Source: Thermomicrobiales bacterium (lineage in GTDB: Bacteria > Chloroflexota > Chloroflexia > Thermomicrobiales > UBA6265). From it: a stretch of 64,000 bases of DNA. Positions 8,468 to 18,406 of the stretch are shown here, in pieces (position 1 is the first letter of the stretch; the number at the start of each line of letters is the position of its first letter). Under the pieces are notes generated by a model, which saw only the letters and a program-made list of their open reading frames with translations, was not told the DNA's origin and did not search any database. The position numbers were made by a program, and so were the translations under genes. The DNA is taken from the NCBI GenBank assembly GCA_041390825.1, contig JAWKPF010000005.1:200152-264151 (forward strand), in the 5' to 3' direction.

Positions 8468-9541
8468 CTACGGAAAAGGCGACTGGGCCAGCAAATCGAG
8501 CGACCGGGGCCCTGCCGGAATGCCCATCGCGAAGTCCTTGTCGAACGCGCGCTGCACTCGTTCGATGTTCGACGGAGAGCTGATGACAATGCCGACCTCG
8601 CGGTTCTTGTCCATGGAGACGGATGTGTAGTTTTGCGAGCCGATGAAGGCGTGGGTCCCGTCCACCAGCAGCAGCTTGGCATGGATGTACGGGTTCGCCA
8701 GGATATGGAGCTGGGCGCCATGGCGGACGAGCTCGCCGACCGGTTCGGAGAGCAGGTCCTGTCCATAGGATTGGGTCATGACGATACGGACGCGAACGCC
8801 GCGGTCGATTGCGTTCTGGACTGCCGTGATGAAGGCTTTGTCGGTCAGCACCTCGGCATAGATGTCCAGTGTGCTGGTGGCGGAATCGACCAGACCGATC
8901 ATCGTGATCCGGCTCGTGTCGGGACTCAGGATCAGGGGGCCCGGGATGCTGCCGTCTTTCCCCTCCCAGTCGTTCGTGAAAATGCGCACCGCATGGTCGA
9001 CGATGTCGGGGTCAGTGGAAACAACCCCGAGCTCGCGATTGCGATTCAGAGCCGAGTAGGTGAGATTGAGATTGAGAACCATCGCCACCCGTTCGTCGAT
9101 GACGATGAGTTTCACATGCGAAAAGCGGGTGGCCGCCTTGTTCCAGCGGACCTGGATACCACCCTCTTCGAGCGTGGCAAACACTTCGTCTTGCTGGTTC
9201 GATCCGCCATAGGGATCTTCCTCGATCAGGACACGCACGTTCACGCCACGGTCGCGGGCACGAAAGAGTGCCTGGATGACCGAGTCATCGGTCAGCAGAT
9301 AGACCTCGATGGAAATCGAGTCTGTGGCCGAATCGAGTTCTTCGATGAGCAGCGTGGGACCATCTTCGGGAAGGATGTAGATGCCCTCGGTCACACCCGG
9401 CGCGGCGGGAACGTTGGCAAGCGCGGTGGGCGTCGAACGCTGCGTCACCTTGTCATCCACGACAAGCCCAAGCGACACCACAATTGTGATGGTGGCTACC
9501 AGGATGAGAATCGATGCGACAACGAGCCCGAGTTTCTTCAT
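8468..9541 (-). CDS. Membrane-anchored phospholipase D-like protein
   Basis: A 357-residue PLD-superfamily protein. It begins with one transmembrane segment (MKKLGLVVASILILVATITI, residues 1-20) and then two PLD domains. The first has an HVKLIVIDE version of the HxKxxxxD motif; the second is HAKLLLVDG followed by IGSQNYT. Both His-Lys-Asp sets are intact, so phosphodiesterase, nuclease or cardiolipin-synthase-like activity is possible. The single anchor, rather than the two seen in cardiolipin synthases, suggests an extracytoplasmic catalytic part. ATG at 9541 is chosen because the signal/anchor begins there. Confidence 0.85.
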   Translation of the reverse strand: MKKLGLVVASILILVATITIVVSLGLVVDDKVTQRSTPTALANVPAAPGVTEGIYILPEDGPTLLIEELDSATDSISIEVYLLTDDSVIQALFRARDRGVNVRVLIEEDPYGGSNQQDEVFATLEEGGIQVRWNKAATRFSHVKLIVIDERVAMVLNLNLTYSALNRNRELGVVSTDPDIVDHAVRIFTNDWEGKDGSIPGPLILSPDTSRITMIGLVDSATSTLDIYAEVLTDKAFITAVQNAIDRGVRVRIVMTQSYGQDLLSEPVGELVRHGAQLHILANPYIHAKLLLVDGTHAFIGSQNYTSVSMDKNREVGIVISSPSNIERVQRAFDKDFAMGIPAGPRSLDLLAQSPFP

Positions 9542-9593
9542 GTGGCACCGGCGGGGGCGCGGCAAGCGCGCTACGGTTACCCGCAAAGACTAA

Positions 9594-9622
9594 CGGGAGC
9601 GTGACAGATTGTCATGCTCCCG
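9594..9622 (-). terminator. Terminator-like hairpin
   Basis: The arms 9594-9606 and 9610-9622 form a 13-bp stem with one G-T pair and a 3-nt loop. On the minus strand it is followed by TTAGTCTTT. It probably ends transcription of the DinB-like gene. Confidence 0.5.
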
Positions 9623-9734
9623 CGTCCAATCGCCACGAGAAATCGAGCACTCGGATCGGATTCCGGGACCTGCGTCTCTGCTGCTCGACCGGCCTGCGCG
9701 CTCGAGTCAGCGCATCTCGGTAGCTGGTCGCGCG

Positions 9735-10157
9735 CTAGATGCCCTGGGAGGACCGCCAGGCGAGGACCTCGGCACAGTGCTCGTCGTAGTGGGGCCAGGT
9801 CTCCTCGAGTCTCAATCCTTCGATGCTGGGGAATGCTCGAACGTCCGAACGAAGTCGGTCATGCGCGGCGATCATCCGCGCGGTCTGGGCTTCGAGGGTG
9901 TCGTCCTTGTGCGCCGCGTACTCCTGATCGTTCATTGTCTGCCAGTCGTTCGGCTGCACGGCGACTCCGCTGGCCAGCTTGTGCGCGCGGGCAAGATCCT
10001 GTTCGTCCCAGAAGGCGATATGCCCGATCAAGTCCTTGATCGAGAAATACCCGCACACGCCGGGTTCGGACGCGCGCTCAGCCGGAATGCCGTCCAGCGC
10101 CGCGGTCCATGCCGTCCATGACTTCTCGATGTTCGCGATCAGCTCTTCTTTGCTCAT
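9735..10157 (-). CDS. DinB/DfsB-like four-helix-bundle protein
   Basis: A 140-residue helical protein with the DinB-superfamily look: a start of ANIEKSWTAWTAALDGIP, a central FSIKDLIGHIAFWDEQD (residues about 38-54) with the expected His, and a late WPHYDEHCAEVLAWR with another His. These histidines form the metal site in DinB, maleylpyruvate isomerase and ClbS/DfsB relatives. Substrate is unknown. It is transcribed alone, downstream of the transhydrogenase terminator. Confidence 0.75.
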   Translation of the reverse strand: MSKEELIANIEKSWTAWTAALDGIPAERASEPGVCGYFSIKDLIGHIAFWDEQDLARAHKLASGVAVQPNDWQTMNDQEYAAHKDDTLEAQTARMIAAHDRLRSDVRAFPSIEGLRLEETWPHYDEHCAEVLAWRSSQGI

Positions 10158-10178
10158 GTACCCTCCTGGACACCAAAC

Positions 10179-10203
10179 GACCGCAGGAAAAACTCCTGCG
10201 GTC
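10179..10203 (-). terminator. Terminator of the transhydrogenase operon
   Basis: The arms 10179-10188 and 10194-10203 form a perfect 10-bp stem with a 5-nt loop, 30 bp after the pntB stop on the minus strand. The T tract after it is short. Confidence 0.7.
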
Positions 10204-10232
10204 GCCTGTTGTGAAATCGATCGGTTGCGCGA

Positions 10233-11662
<1,430 letters not shown>

Positions 11663-11663
<1 letters not shown>

Positions 11664-11962
11664 TACTTCTGTCCCGCTCCCGGTCGTTTCTTGAACATTT
11701 CGAGCATGCGGTCAGTGACCACAAAACCTCCGAAGACGTTCGCCGCGCCCAACACCACTGCCAGGAATCCCATGACCTGAAGCCACCAGCTATCCGCCTG
11801 GCCGAGGATGATCATGGCGCCCAGCAGAACGATGCCGTGGATGGCATTCGTGCCGGACATGAGCGGGGTATGTAGCGTTGGCGGAACCTTGCCGATGAGC
11901 TCCACGCCCAGGAACACGGCGAGGAGCAGCACGTAGATTGCCAGTAAGACTTCCCTGTCCAT
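11663..11962 (-). CDS. pntAB: NAD(P) transhydrogenase alpha-2 subunit (membrane part)
   Basis: A 99-residue membrane protein corresponding to the C-terminal domain II portion of E. coli PntA. It has three hydrophobic helices, and the conserved PTLHTPLMSGTNAIHGIVLLGA lies at about residues 27-48. A separate gene for this part gives the three-subunit transhydrogenase known from Rhodospirillum-type enzymes. ATG at 11962 follows GAAGGGAAG. It is 43 bp downstream of pntAA and overlaps pntB by one base. Confidence 0.95.
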
Positions 11963-12005
11963 CTTCCCTTCTTTCCCTGGCGAATTCGCCCGGATCAGTC
12001 CGTGT

Positions 12006-13184
12006 TTACGCCGGCGTGGTGGCCGGAGCGAGCCGCTGCTTGGTTCCTTCGTGGATGACGTTGCCATTCATCGTGATGACGGTGTTGGCAATGATGTCGT
12101 CGTTCATGTCGAGCGAGAAGTTGCCTTCCTTGTCGATCATGAGCGCCAGCAGGTTCTGCAAGTTCTTGGAGTACATCTGGCTGGAATGGACCGCCAGGGT
12201 GCTCGGCAGATTCAGCGTGCCGACGATCGTAACGCCGTGGCGATGGACGATCTTGCCCTTCTCCGTCAACTCGCAGTTGCCGCCCGTTTCGGCCGCCAGG
12301 TCGACGATCACGGAACCGGGCGCCATGCGCTCGACCGTGGATGCCGGGATCAGGCGAGGAGCCGGACGTCCCGGGACCGCCGCGGTCGTAATGATCACGT
12401 CCGATTTCGCGGCCCGTTCGGCGAGTCCTTCCTGCTGGCGGCGCAGGATTTCGTCGGTGGCTTCCTTGGCGTACCCACCGGCGCCCGCCAGATCGGCCCC
12501 GGTGTCGATTTCGACGTACTTACCGCCGAGACTCTCGATCTGCTCCTTGACCACAGTGCGGGCGTCATAGGCCTCGACCACCGCGCCCAGGCGGCGCGCC
12601 GTGCCAATGGCCATCAAGCCCGCCACACCAGCTCCGATCACCAGCACTTTGGCCGGGGGAATGTTGCCGGCGGCCGTGGTGAGCAGGGGGAAGAACTTCG
12701 GCAGCTCGTAGGCGGCGATCAGCACAGCCTTGTATCCGCCGACGGTCGCCTGCGAGGAGAGCGCATCCATGTACTGGGCGCGCGTGGTGCGCGGGATCGC
12801 GTCCATGCTGAGCGACGTGATCTTGCGCTCCTGCAGGTGCTTGACGTAATCGGTGTCGACCATTGGTGCGATGAACGCGATGAGCGTCGATCCGGCGCGC
12901 ATGTGATCGACTTCTTCGATCGACGGTTTCTGGACTTTGAGAATGAGGTCGGATTTCTTGTACACGTCGGCGGTTTCGTCGACGATCTTCGCCCCGGCGT
13001 TCTCGTAGGCCGAATCGCTGATGAATGCGTTCTTTCCGGCGTCCTTTTCGACGAGCACCGTTAGCCCGGAAGCGACGTACTTCTTGACGCCATCCGGTGT
13101 GAGCGCAACACGCCGTTCGTTTGGCGCCGTCTCACGCGGAATGCCAATGGTGAGTTTCTTACCCGATGCGCTTTCTTCCGCCAT
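12006..13184 (-). CDS. pntAA: NAD(P) transhydrogenase alpha-1 subunit (NAD-binding)
   Basis: A 392-residue soluble subunit related to alanine dehydrogenase. It starts with IGIPRETAPNERRVALTP, contains the Rossmann motif VIGAGVAGLMAIGTARRLGA (residues about 170-189) and ends with the domain II linker region. It binds NAD(H) and docks onto the membrane subunits. ATG at 13184 is preceded by AGGAAGGG. It is first in the pntAA-pntAB-pntB operon. Confidence 0.96.
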   Translation of the reverse strand: MAEESASGKKLTIGIPRETAPNERRVALTPDGVKKYVASGLTVLVEKDAGKNAFISDSAYENAGAKIVDETADVYKKSDLILKVQKPSIEEVDHMRAGSTLIAFIAPMVDTDYVKHLQERKITSLSMDAIPRTTRAQYMDALSSQATVGGYKAVLIAAYELPKFFPLLTTAAGNIPPAKVLVIGAGVAGLMAIGTARRLGAVVEAYDARTVVKEQIESLGGKYVEIDTGADLAGAGGYAKEATDEILRRQQEGLAERAAKSDVIITTAAVPGRPAPRLIPASTVERMAPGSVIVDLAAETGGNCELTEKGKIVHRHGVTIVGTLNLPSTLAVHSSQMYSKNLQNLLALMIDKEGNFSLDMNDDIIANTVITMNGNVIHEGTKQRLAPATTPA

Positions 13185-13413
13185 ACCCTTCCTCTGATGC
13201 GTGGTCTCCCGGTTCCCGCGGAATCCGGCGCCTCCATTGGCATGCGCCACCAGACCCAATCGGGTCAGGCGACGCAATCCTCTTTCATGGGTTATGGTCG
13301 TGTCACCGAGATGACTGACCGGCGTAGCATTCTACACTGTGGCTTTCTGCCGATGCACCGATCTATCTGCCAAAAAATGCTGCACTGATGCGGAAACCCG
13401 CCGTTCGACCGAT

Positions 13414-13917
13414 ATGACCACCAAGGCTCCCGCCTACAACAGATCGGCGTTCTTCGAGGACATCGCGCGCTACCTGCGCATCGAGCTTCCGGTCGGACTG
13501 CGCGACTTCAAGCTGCGCCAGACGTCGTATTTGATGAAACTCTATTACCAGAACGAACGGGTGCATTTCGAGGTGTGGGTCGATACGTTGCGGCAGCAAA
13601 TCGAGATCGGCCTCGATTTCGAGGACGGAGCGGAAAGCACCGCGGCGTATCTCGCGTTCTTCGACAAGCGTATCGTGGAGATCAAGGCGCAGACTGGGCC
13701 GACCGTCGAGCTCGAACGTTGGACCAAGACCTGGGGCCACTTCGTGGAGGTCTATCCAATCGAGCCGCTCACACGCGAGCGGGCGCTGATGATCGGCGAC
13801 CGGATGGTGACCTTCATGTCCGTGCTGCAACCGCTGATCGAGGAGGCCGATATCGCGCCCGGAGATCATGTCGTCTCCAGTCGTCCCTTTTGGCGGCAGC
13901 GACGCAAGCGCGGATGA
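13414..13917 (+). CDS. Hypothetical protein
   Basis: A 167-residue protein with no family I recognise. It is mixed alpha/beta and mildly acidic with a basic C-terminus (RPFWRQRRKRG), and has no signal peptide or membrane segment. The ATG at 13414 is the likely start, but there is no clear ribosome-binding site. A 36-codon-plus upstream extension looks non-coding. It is divergent from the transhydrogenase operon and shares the 230-bp spacer. Confidence 0.6.
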   Translation: MTTKAPAYNRSAFFEDIARYLRIELPVGLRDFKLRQTSYLMKLYYQNERVHFEVWVDTLRQQIEIGLDFEDGAESTAAYLAFFDKRIVEIKAQTGPTVELERWTKTWGHFVEVYPIEPLTRERALMIGDRMVTFMSVLQPLIEEADIAPGDHVVSSRPFWRQRRKRG

Positions 13918-14171
13918 CGCCGGGTATCGCCGACATCAGAGGTCATGCCCAACCGCCACTTGCGTCAGCGATCCAGTAAGCAGTCCGACCCGATCTCGCA
14001 CGACCCAGGTTGGACGAGGGAACCCACCGTTGAAACGCTGGGCTAGCACTCCTCAGAAATGTCCCGGGTTCTTTGCCGGGCCCTCCCATCGAGGATTGAA
14101 TCGTCTCAGGGCCCTGGACTCTGGACTCTGGACCCAGAACGCCGGACTCGTCACCCAGGCCATGTTTCCAT

Positions 14172-15566
14172 TTACTCGCTCCTGGGTGGGGCATCGAACG
14201 GCGCGCGCTGGATGACTCGGCCACGGCCCGGCGCGCCCAGAATGTCGTTTCGGTTGTAAACGACCTCGCCTCGGCTGAGCGTCATTCGCGGCCAACCAGT
14301 GACCTCCCAGCCTTCGAACGGTGAGTAATCGCACGCTGTGTAGAACGTGGCGGCTTCGACCGCGTGCGTGTCGTTCGGATCCCAGAGGACGATATCGGCG
14401 TCGGAACCGACCGCGATCGTGCCCTTCCGTGGGTACATACCGAAGAGCTTGGCGACATTGGTCGAGATCAGCTCGACGAAGCGATTCGGCGTGAGTTTCC
14501 CCGTTTCGACTCCCTTCGACCAGAGCATGGGGAGCATGGTTTCCAGATCGGCTACCCCCGGGCGGAGCTTGGTGATGTCCATGCCGGGAAAGACCTTGTA
14601 CTCATAGAGCCACGGAGCATGGTCGGTGCAGAGTGTGTCGATCTCGCCGGTGGCCATTGCCTCCCAGAGCGTGTCGACATCCGGTTGCTCGCGCAGCGGG
14701 GGTTGTCCCGCGTATTTGGGTCCATCGGGCTCCGCGAACCGTTCGCTCGTGAAGTAGAGGTAGAGCGGACGGGTTTCCACCCAGAGGGGCACACCGCGTC
14801 CCCGCCCTTTGCGCACTTCGTCGAGCGCGCCCTTGCACGAGAGATGCACGATGTAGGTGGGCGCATTGGCGTTCTCGGCAAAGGCGACCGCCCGGGCGGT
14901 GGCGGCGACCTCAGCTTCCACCGGTCTCGACTGCGGGTAGAACTTGAAATCGACCTCGCCGCGCTCGACCAGGCGCTCGAGCGACCGGTCGATGATGACC
15001 GAGTCCTCGCAGTGAATCATGGTCAGCATGCCATTGGCGGCAGCCAGATCGGTCGCTTCGAGGTATGGCGCCGGGTCTTCCGCGAAACCGGCGTAGCTCA
15101 TGAAGTACTTGAGTGTGCGATGACCCATTTCGGCGAGCACCGGAATGTCGCTGAGCGGTTGGGTCCTGGGGTCGGTCAAGACGGGGTGGAGAAAGACATC
15201 GACCACCGCCATGCGCTCGACCATGCCCATCTCGCGCCGGACGGCTTCGAGCATGGTCTCGCCTGGATGCGGGAAGACCATGTTGCCAATCGACGTAATA
15301 CCGCCAGCGGCAGCCGATTTGGTTCCGGTCTCGTAGTTGTCGCTCCATTGGGGCGCATCGGGCGGCACGTCTTCCCAAAACGAGCAATGGACATGCGCGT
15401 CCATGCCGCCAGGCATTACGATCAATCCCCTGGCGTCGATCTCTTTCGCGCCCTGGAGCCCGGAACCAATCTCGGCAATGGATTCACCGTTGATCCCAAC
15501 ATCGGCGTCGTAGGTCTCGGACGCCGTCACGATCGTGCCTCCGCGAATGACCAGATCGAACGACAT
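14172..15566 (-). CDS. Dihydropyrimidinase/D-hydantoinase-like amidohydrolase
   Basis: A 464-residue cyclic-amidase of the hydantoinase, dihydropyrimidinase and allantoinase group. Visible binuclear-metal ligands are HVH in MDAHVHCSF (about 58-60), the carbamylated Lys in LKYFMSY (about 150), His in MIHCED, His in VHLSCKGA and Asp in CTDHAPW. AGGAGG lies five to six bases before the ATG at 15566, fixing the start. It opens hydantoin or dihydropyrimidine rings, giving N-carbamoyl products; the exact substrate is unresolved. In the same window urea uptake and urease could complete nitrogen release (inference). Confidence 0.88.
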   Translation of the reverse strand: MSFDLVIRGGTIVTASETYDADVGINGESIAEIGSGLQGAKEIDARGLIVMPGGMDAHVHCSFWEDVPPDAPQWSDNYETGTKSAAAGGITSIGNMVFPHPGETMLEAVRREMGMVERMAVVDVFLHPVLTDPRTQPLSDIPVLAEMGHRTLKYFMSYAGFAEDPAPYLEATDLAAANGMLTMIHCEDSVIIDRSLERLVERGEVDFKFYPQSRPVEAEVAATARAVAFAENANAPTYIVHLSCKGALDEVRKGRGRGVPLWVETRPLYLYFTSERFAEPDGPKYAGQPPLREQPDVDTLWEAMATGEIDTLCTDHAPWLYEYKVFPGMDITKLRPGVADLETMLPMLWSKGVETGKLTPNRFVELISTNVAKLFGMYPRKGTIAVGSDADIVLWDPNDTHAVEAATFYTACDYSPFEGWEVTGWPRMTLSRGEVVYNRNDILGAPGRGRVIQRAPFDAPPRSE

Positions 15567-15584
15567 GGAATCCTCCTGCAAACG

Positions 15585-15612
15585 AAAACGGGGAACGCAA
15601 CCGCGCTCCCCG
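15585..15612 (-). terminator. Rho-independent terminator after sodA
   Basis: The arms 15589-15598 and 15603-15612 form a 10-bp stem with one G-T pair and a 4-nt loop. On the minus strand the stem is followed directly by TTTT. It lies 28 bp after the sodA stop and just before the next gene's ribosome-binding site. Confidence 0.8.
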
Positions 15613-15640
15613 CATGCTACCGAGTTTTGGTGGTGGACGC

Positions 15641-16258
15641 CTAGCTGGTTGCGGCTGCGTAGAGCTTGCTGACTTCTGCCCAGTTGACCACGTCCCACCA
15701 GGCGGCGAGATAGTCGGGACGCTTGTTCTGGTACTTCAGATAGTACGCATGCTCCCAGACATCGACACCGAGGATCGGCTTCTTCTTCGAGTCCATGATG
15801 GGATTGTCCTGGTTCGGTGTGCTGACGACTTCGAGCTTGCCGGAACCGTCGGTCACCACCCAGGCCCATCCGGAGCCAAAGCGGCCAGCGCCGGCCTTGT
15901 TGACGGCATCTTTCAGGGCGTCGAGGCCGCCGAAATCGTCGATAGCCTTGTCCAGCGCGGCGCTTCTCCGATTCTCGTCCTTGTTGCCGGTCATCAGCAA
16001 CCAGAACATGGAGTGGTTGTAGTGACCGCCACCGTTGTTGCGGACCGCGCCGCGCTTGTCTTCAGGCACTTTGTCCAGATTGGTGATCAGCTCCTCCAGC
16101 GACATCGCCTCAAGCGCGGCATTGCCGGCGATGGCATTGTTCAGATTGGTGACATAGGCCTGATGATGCTTGTCGTGGTGAATCTCCATCGTCTTCGCAT
16201 CGATAGTCGGCTCGAGCGCGTCGAATGCATACGGCAGAGGGGGAAGTTCAAAGGCCAA
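15641..16258 (-). CDS. Superoxide dismutase (Mn/Fe)
   Basis: A 205-residue iron/manganese superoxide dismutase. It has the N-terminal FELPPLPYAFDALEP, metal ligands in IHHDKHHQAYV and GGHYNHSMFW, and the DVWEHAYYL signature with the Asp and His ligands. The start is a TTG at 16258: AAGGAGGACACAA lies directly upstream with correct spacing and no ATG is nearby. There is no signal peptide, so it is cytoplasmic. Metal choice cannot be decided by eye. Confidence 0.95.
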   Translation of the reverse strand: MAFELPPLPYAFDALEPTIDAKTMEIHHDKHHQAYVTNLNNAIAGNAALEAMSLEELITNLDKVPEDKRGAVRNNGGGHYNHSMFWLLMTGNKDENRRSAALDKAIDDFGGLDALKDAVNKAGAGRFGSGWAWVVTDGSGKLEVVSTPNQDNPIMDSKKKPILGVDVWEHAYYLKYQNKRPDYLAAWWDVVNWAEVSKLYAAATS

Positions 16259-16385
16259 TTGTGTCCTCCTTGGACGTGGGTGCAACGACCGATTTCGCGG
16301 TTCGAAACCCGCTCGACATTGCGCGGGGAACCGTTCGTTCCAGAAATCCACTTTACCATGCTTCTCTCGGGTTCACGCGGTTCGA

Positions 16386-17018
16386 TCAGCTCTCCCAGAC
16401 AACATATGGTTCTGCGCCCATTCCCCAGCCGTTCGTCACGATGCGGCTGTCGTCGCCGCCGATCGAGCGGAAGAACGTCGTCTGCGCATGGGAGAAATCG
16501 GCAGCGACGGACGGTTCTCCGTCGGCCTCCGCTAGAGCGATCACCTGGTCGAACGCAGAGAGGATGGTTTCCGCCTCGGTGGCGTGCCCAGGCTCGCGCG
16601 CCCAGTTCAGAAAGTCGATGTAGAGGGCAGCGGCTGCCTGGGGGTCGCCGTACTCGAGCTCGATTTCGGCGAGCTGGGAAAGACCTTCGTAATAGACCTC
16701 GCTGTCGTCGGCATCGCGGCCAGAGATGAGCACGCACTCCCAGAACGTCGCGGCGATCGCATCGTCTTCTACCTCGTTCAGCTCAGCCAGCTCGGATGCG
16801 GCCATGGCGCGATCGAAGGGAGAGTGGCTTTCCAGCAATGTCTCGAGCAATGGTTCGAGATCGGGGAGATCGAGTTCGCTGTTGCCCCGGCGCAAGAGCC
16901 ATTCGGCGGTGCGTTCGACGCCTCGCTGGCGAGCGACCGAGATCCAGCTTTCCCAACCCCTGGCCAGCGCGGCATCGAGCCCGGCATCGAACGAAAAGGT
17001 GAGCGGTGAACCGTCCAT
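16386..17018 (-). CDS. Hypothetical helical repeat-like protein
   Basis: A 210-residue acidic, almost entirely helical protein reminiscent of TPR or HEAT-type repeats: SELAELNEVEDDAIAATFWE, then LSQLAEIELEYGDPQAAAALYIDFL. No named family is recognised. ATG at 17018 is chosen because a longer frame would run across the promoter and leader of the divergent DAHP synthase gene. GAGG lies about nine bases upstream. Confidence 0.6.
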   Translation of the reverse strand: MDGSPLTFSFDAGLDAALARGWESWISVARQRGVERTAEWLLRRGNSELDLPDLEPLLETLLESHSPFDRAMAASELAELNEVEDDAIAATFWECVLISGRDADDSEVYYEGLSQLAEIELEYGDPQAAAALYIDFLNWAREPGHATEAETILSAFDQVIALAEADGEPSVAADFSHAQTTFFRSIGGDDSRIVTNGWGMGAEPYVVWES

Positions 17019-17054
17019 GGGCGGGACCTCGAAACGACGATCGGCGATTGGTGG

Positions 17055-17083
17055 TTGACATGCGGCCACGCGGCGGCTAGTGT
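17055..17083 (+). promoter_or_regulatory. Promoter of the aromatic leader and DAHP synthase
   Basis: TTGACA at 17055-17060, a 17-bp spacer, and TAGTGT at 17078-17083 (a partial -10 match). Transcription would start near 17090-17091, practically at the ATG of the leader peptide. The leader would then be translated from a leaderless mRNA, in agreement with the lack of any ribosome-binding site. Confidence 0.65.
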
Positions 17084-17090
17084 ATCGGTC

Positions 17091-17213
17091 ATGAGCGCTG
17101 AGCGACTGCACCATCGCGACGTAATAGGCCTCCCGGAAGTCAGTTCGATTTCCGGCTCCTGGTACTACGTCTACTTTACCCCCCGGCTTTGCTGGCGGGG
17201 CGATGGGTGCTGA
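17091..17213 (+). CDS. Aromatic amino acid leader peptide (attenuator)
   Basis: A 40-codon open frame starting ATG at 17091 and ending TGA at 17211-17213. Residues 24-29 read WYYVYF (codons 17160-17177), with another Trp at residue 35. Clusters of codons for the pathway's end products are the hallmark of translation-coupled attenuators. The frame sits between a promoter and a terminator that precede DAHP synthase, the first enzyme of Trp, Tyr and Phe synthesis. The composition, position and absence of a ribosome-binding site at a predicted transcription start make a leader role likely; the peptide itself probably has no function. Confidence 0.75.
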   Translation: MSAERLHHRDVIGLPEVSSISGSWYYVYFTPRLCWRGDGC

Positions 17214-17280
17214 TGCACGAAACGCTCCAGTAGACACCAGCAAAGCCGGGGGTACCGAGGCCACAGGGTCTCGGTTTTTT
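17180..17280 (+). promoter_or_regulatory. Attenuator: long inverted repeat plus terminator
   Basis: The segment 17180-17195 overlaps leader codons 30-35 and is complementary over 16 bp to 17237-17252. Directly after it, 17254-17262 pairs with 17267-17275 (9 bp, one G-T pair, loop ACAG), followed by a run of six T ending at 17280: a textbook intrinsic terminator upstream of the DAHP synthase gene. Ribosome stalling at the aromatic codons would cover the first arm and change the folding. A possible antiterminator pairing is GGCCTC at 17127-17132 with GAGGCC at 17257-17262; this part is inference. Confidence 0.75.
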
Positions 17281-17312
17281 GTTGTCAGGAATCACCAGGA
17301 GAGAGCACCGCC

Positions 17313-18326
17313 ATGATCGTCACTATCGACAAGAGCGCTTCCAACGGAGTCATCGATGCGCTGGGCGCGGCCAGCGTCCGCAGCGGGGCGACCATTCGCG
17401 TGATCGATTGGAACGACGGATCGCTCTCGGTCAACGTGCTGGGGCAGATCGAGCCGGACGTCCTGTCGCATCCTGCGATCGCTGGAATTCATCACCCGTC
17501 GAAACCGTACCGCCTGGCCAGCAAGGAGCACCGAGAGACGACGGTTGTGCGGGTAGGTGATGTCGAGATCGGCAACGGCAGGCCGGTGATCATGGCTGGA
17601 CCGTGCGTGGTTTCGGATGTCGAACAGCTCGTCAGTGCCGCAGAAGCTGTCAAGGCTGCAGGAGCAACGATCCTGCGGGGCGGGGCGTTCAAGCCGCGCA
17701 CATCACCGTACTCCTTCCAGGGACTAGGTGAGGAGGGGCTGCAAATCCTCGCTGGCGCGCGAGCGGTCACAGGGCTCCCCGTCGTCACCGAGGTCATGGA
17801 GCCAGATCAGGTCGATGTGACCGCGGCGTATGCCGATATGCTGCAGATCGGCGCGCGCAACATGGCGAATTTCCCGTTGTTGCGCAAAGTTGGAAAGACG
17901 CGGACGCCTGTTCTGCTCAAGCGGGGCTTCTCTGCCACCATCGAGGAATGGCTGATGAGCGCGGAGTACATTCTGGCGGAGGGGAACTCGCAGGTCGTGC
18001 TCTGCGAGCGCGGGATTCGCACGTTCGACAACTCGATGCGCTTCAACCTGGACCTCAACGCGATTCCATTCCTCAAGGAGCTGACCCACCTGCCAGTGGT
18101 GGTCGACCCAAGTCACGGCACAGGAAAGCGATCCCTGGTGGCGAGTATGGCATTGGCGGCAATAGCGGCCGGGGCAGACGGGTTGATCATCGAATCCGAG
18201 CCAAATCCCGACTCGGCGAAATGCGACTCGGCGCAGACAATCGAGCCCGAGCAACTGGCAGCGATCGCGCGCAAGGCGATGGCAATTGCCGAACTGATCG
18301 AAGCAGACGAACTCGCGCTGGTGTAG
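17313..18326 (+). CDS. aroF: DAHP synthase (AroF/AroA-beta type)
   Basis: 3-deoxy-7-phosphoheptulonate synthase condenses phosphoenolpyruvate and erythrose 4-phosphate, the entry to the shikimate pathway. The 337-residue protein has an N-terminal ferredoxin-like regulatory extension (residues 1-65) and a KdsA/AroF-type TIM barrel. Motifs are MAGPCVVSD, LRGGAFKPRTSPYSFQG, LLKRGFSATIEEW and VVVDPSHGTGKR. ATG at 17313 is preceded by AGGAGAGAG. Expression is apparently controlled by the upstream aromatic leader attenuator, and the N-terminal domain suggests additional allosteric feedback as in Thermotoga-type enzymes (family knowledge). Confidence 0.95.
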   Translation: MIVTIDKSASNGVIDALGAASVRSGATIRVIDWNDGSLSVNVLGQIEPDVLSHPAIAGIHHPSKPYRLASKEHRETTVVRVGDVEIGNGRPVIMAGPCVVSDVEQLVSAAEAVKAAGATILRGGAFKPRTSPYSFQGLGEEGLQILAGARAVTGLPVVTEVMEPDQVDVTAAYADMLQIGARNMANFPLLRKVGKTRTPVLLKRGFSATIEEWLMSAEYILAEGNSQVVLCERGIRTFDNSMRFNLDLNAIPFLKELTHLPVVVDPSHGTGKRSLVASMALAAIAAGADGLIIESEPNPDSAKCDSAQTIEPEQLAAIARKAMAIAELIEADELALV

Positions 18327-18406
18327 AGCATCGAATTCTGATGGCCCGCATCAACCGCATCGAGGTTCATGCAGATTCGGCGCATCGCGCGGTTTAGACT
18401 GCCGCC

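Noticed and set aside
14100..14160. Short CTGGACTCT repeat between genes
   Set aside because: Only two or three near-copies over 25 bp; not enough for a functional repeat.
14364..15644. A 426-codon open frame on the plus strand
   Set aside because: It is antisense to the hydantoinase gene, whose frame has all metal ligands and a strong ribosome-binding site; the antisense frame has no recognisable domain.
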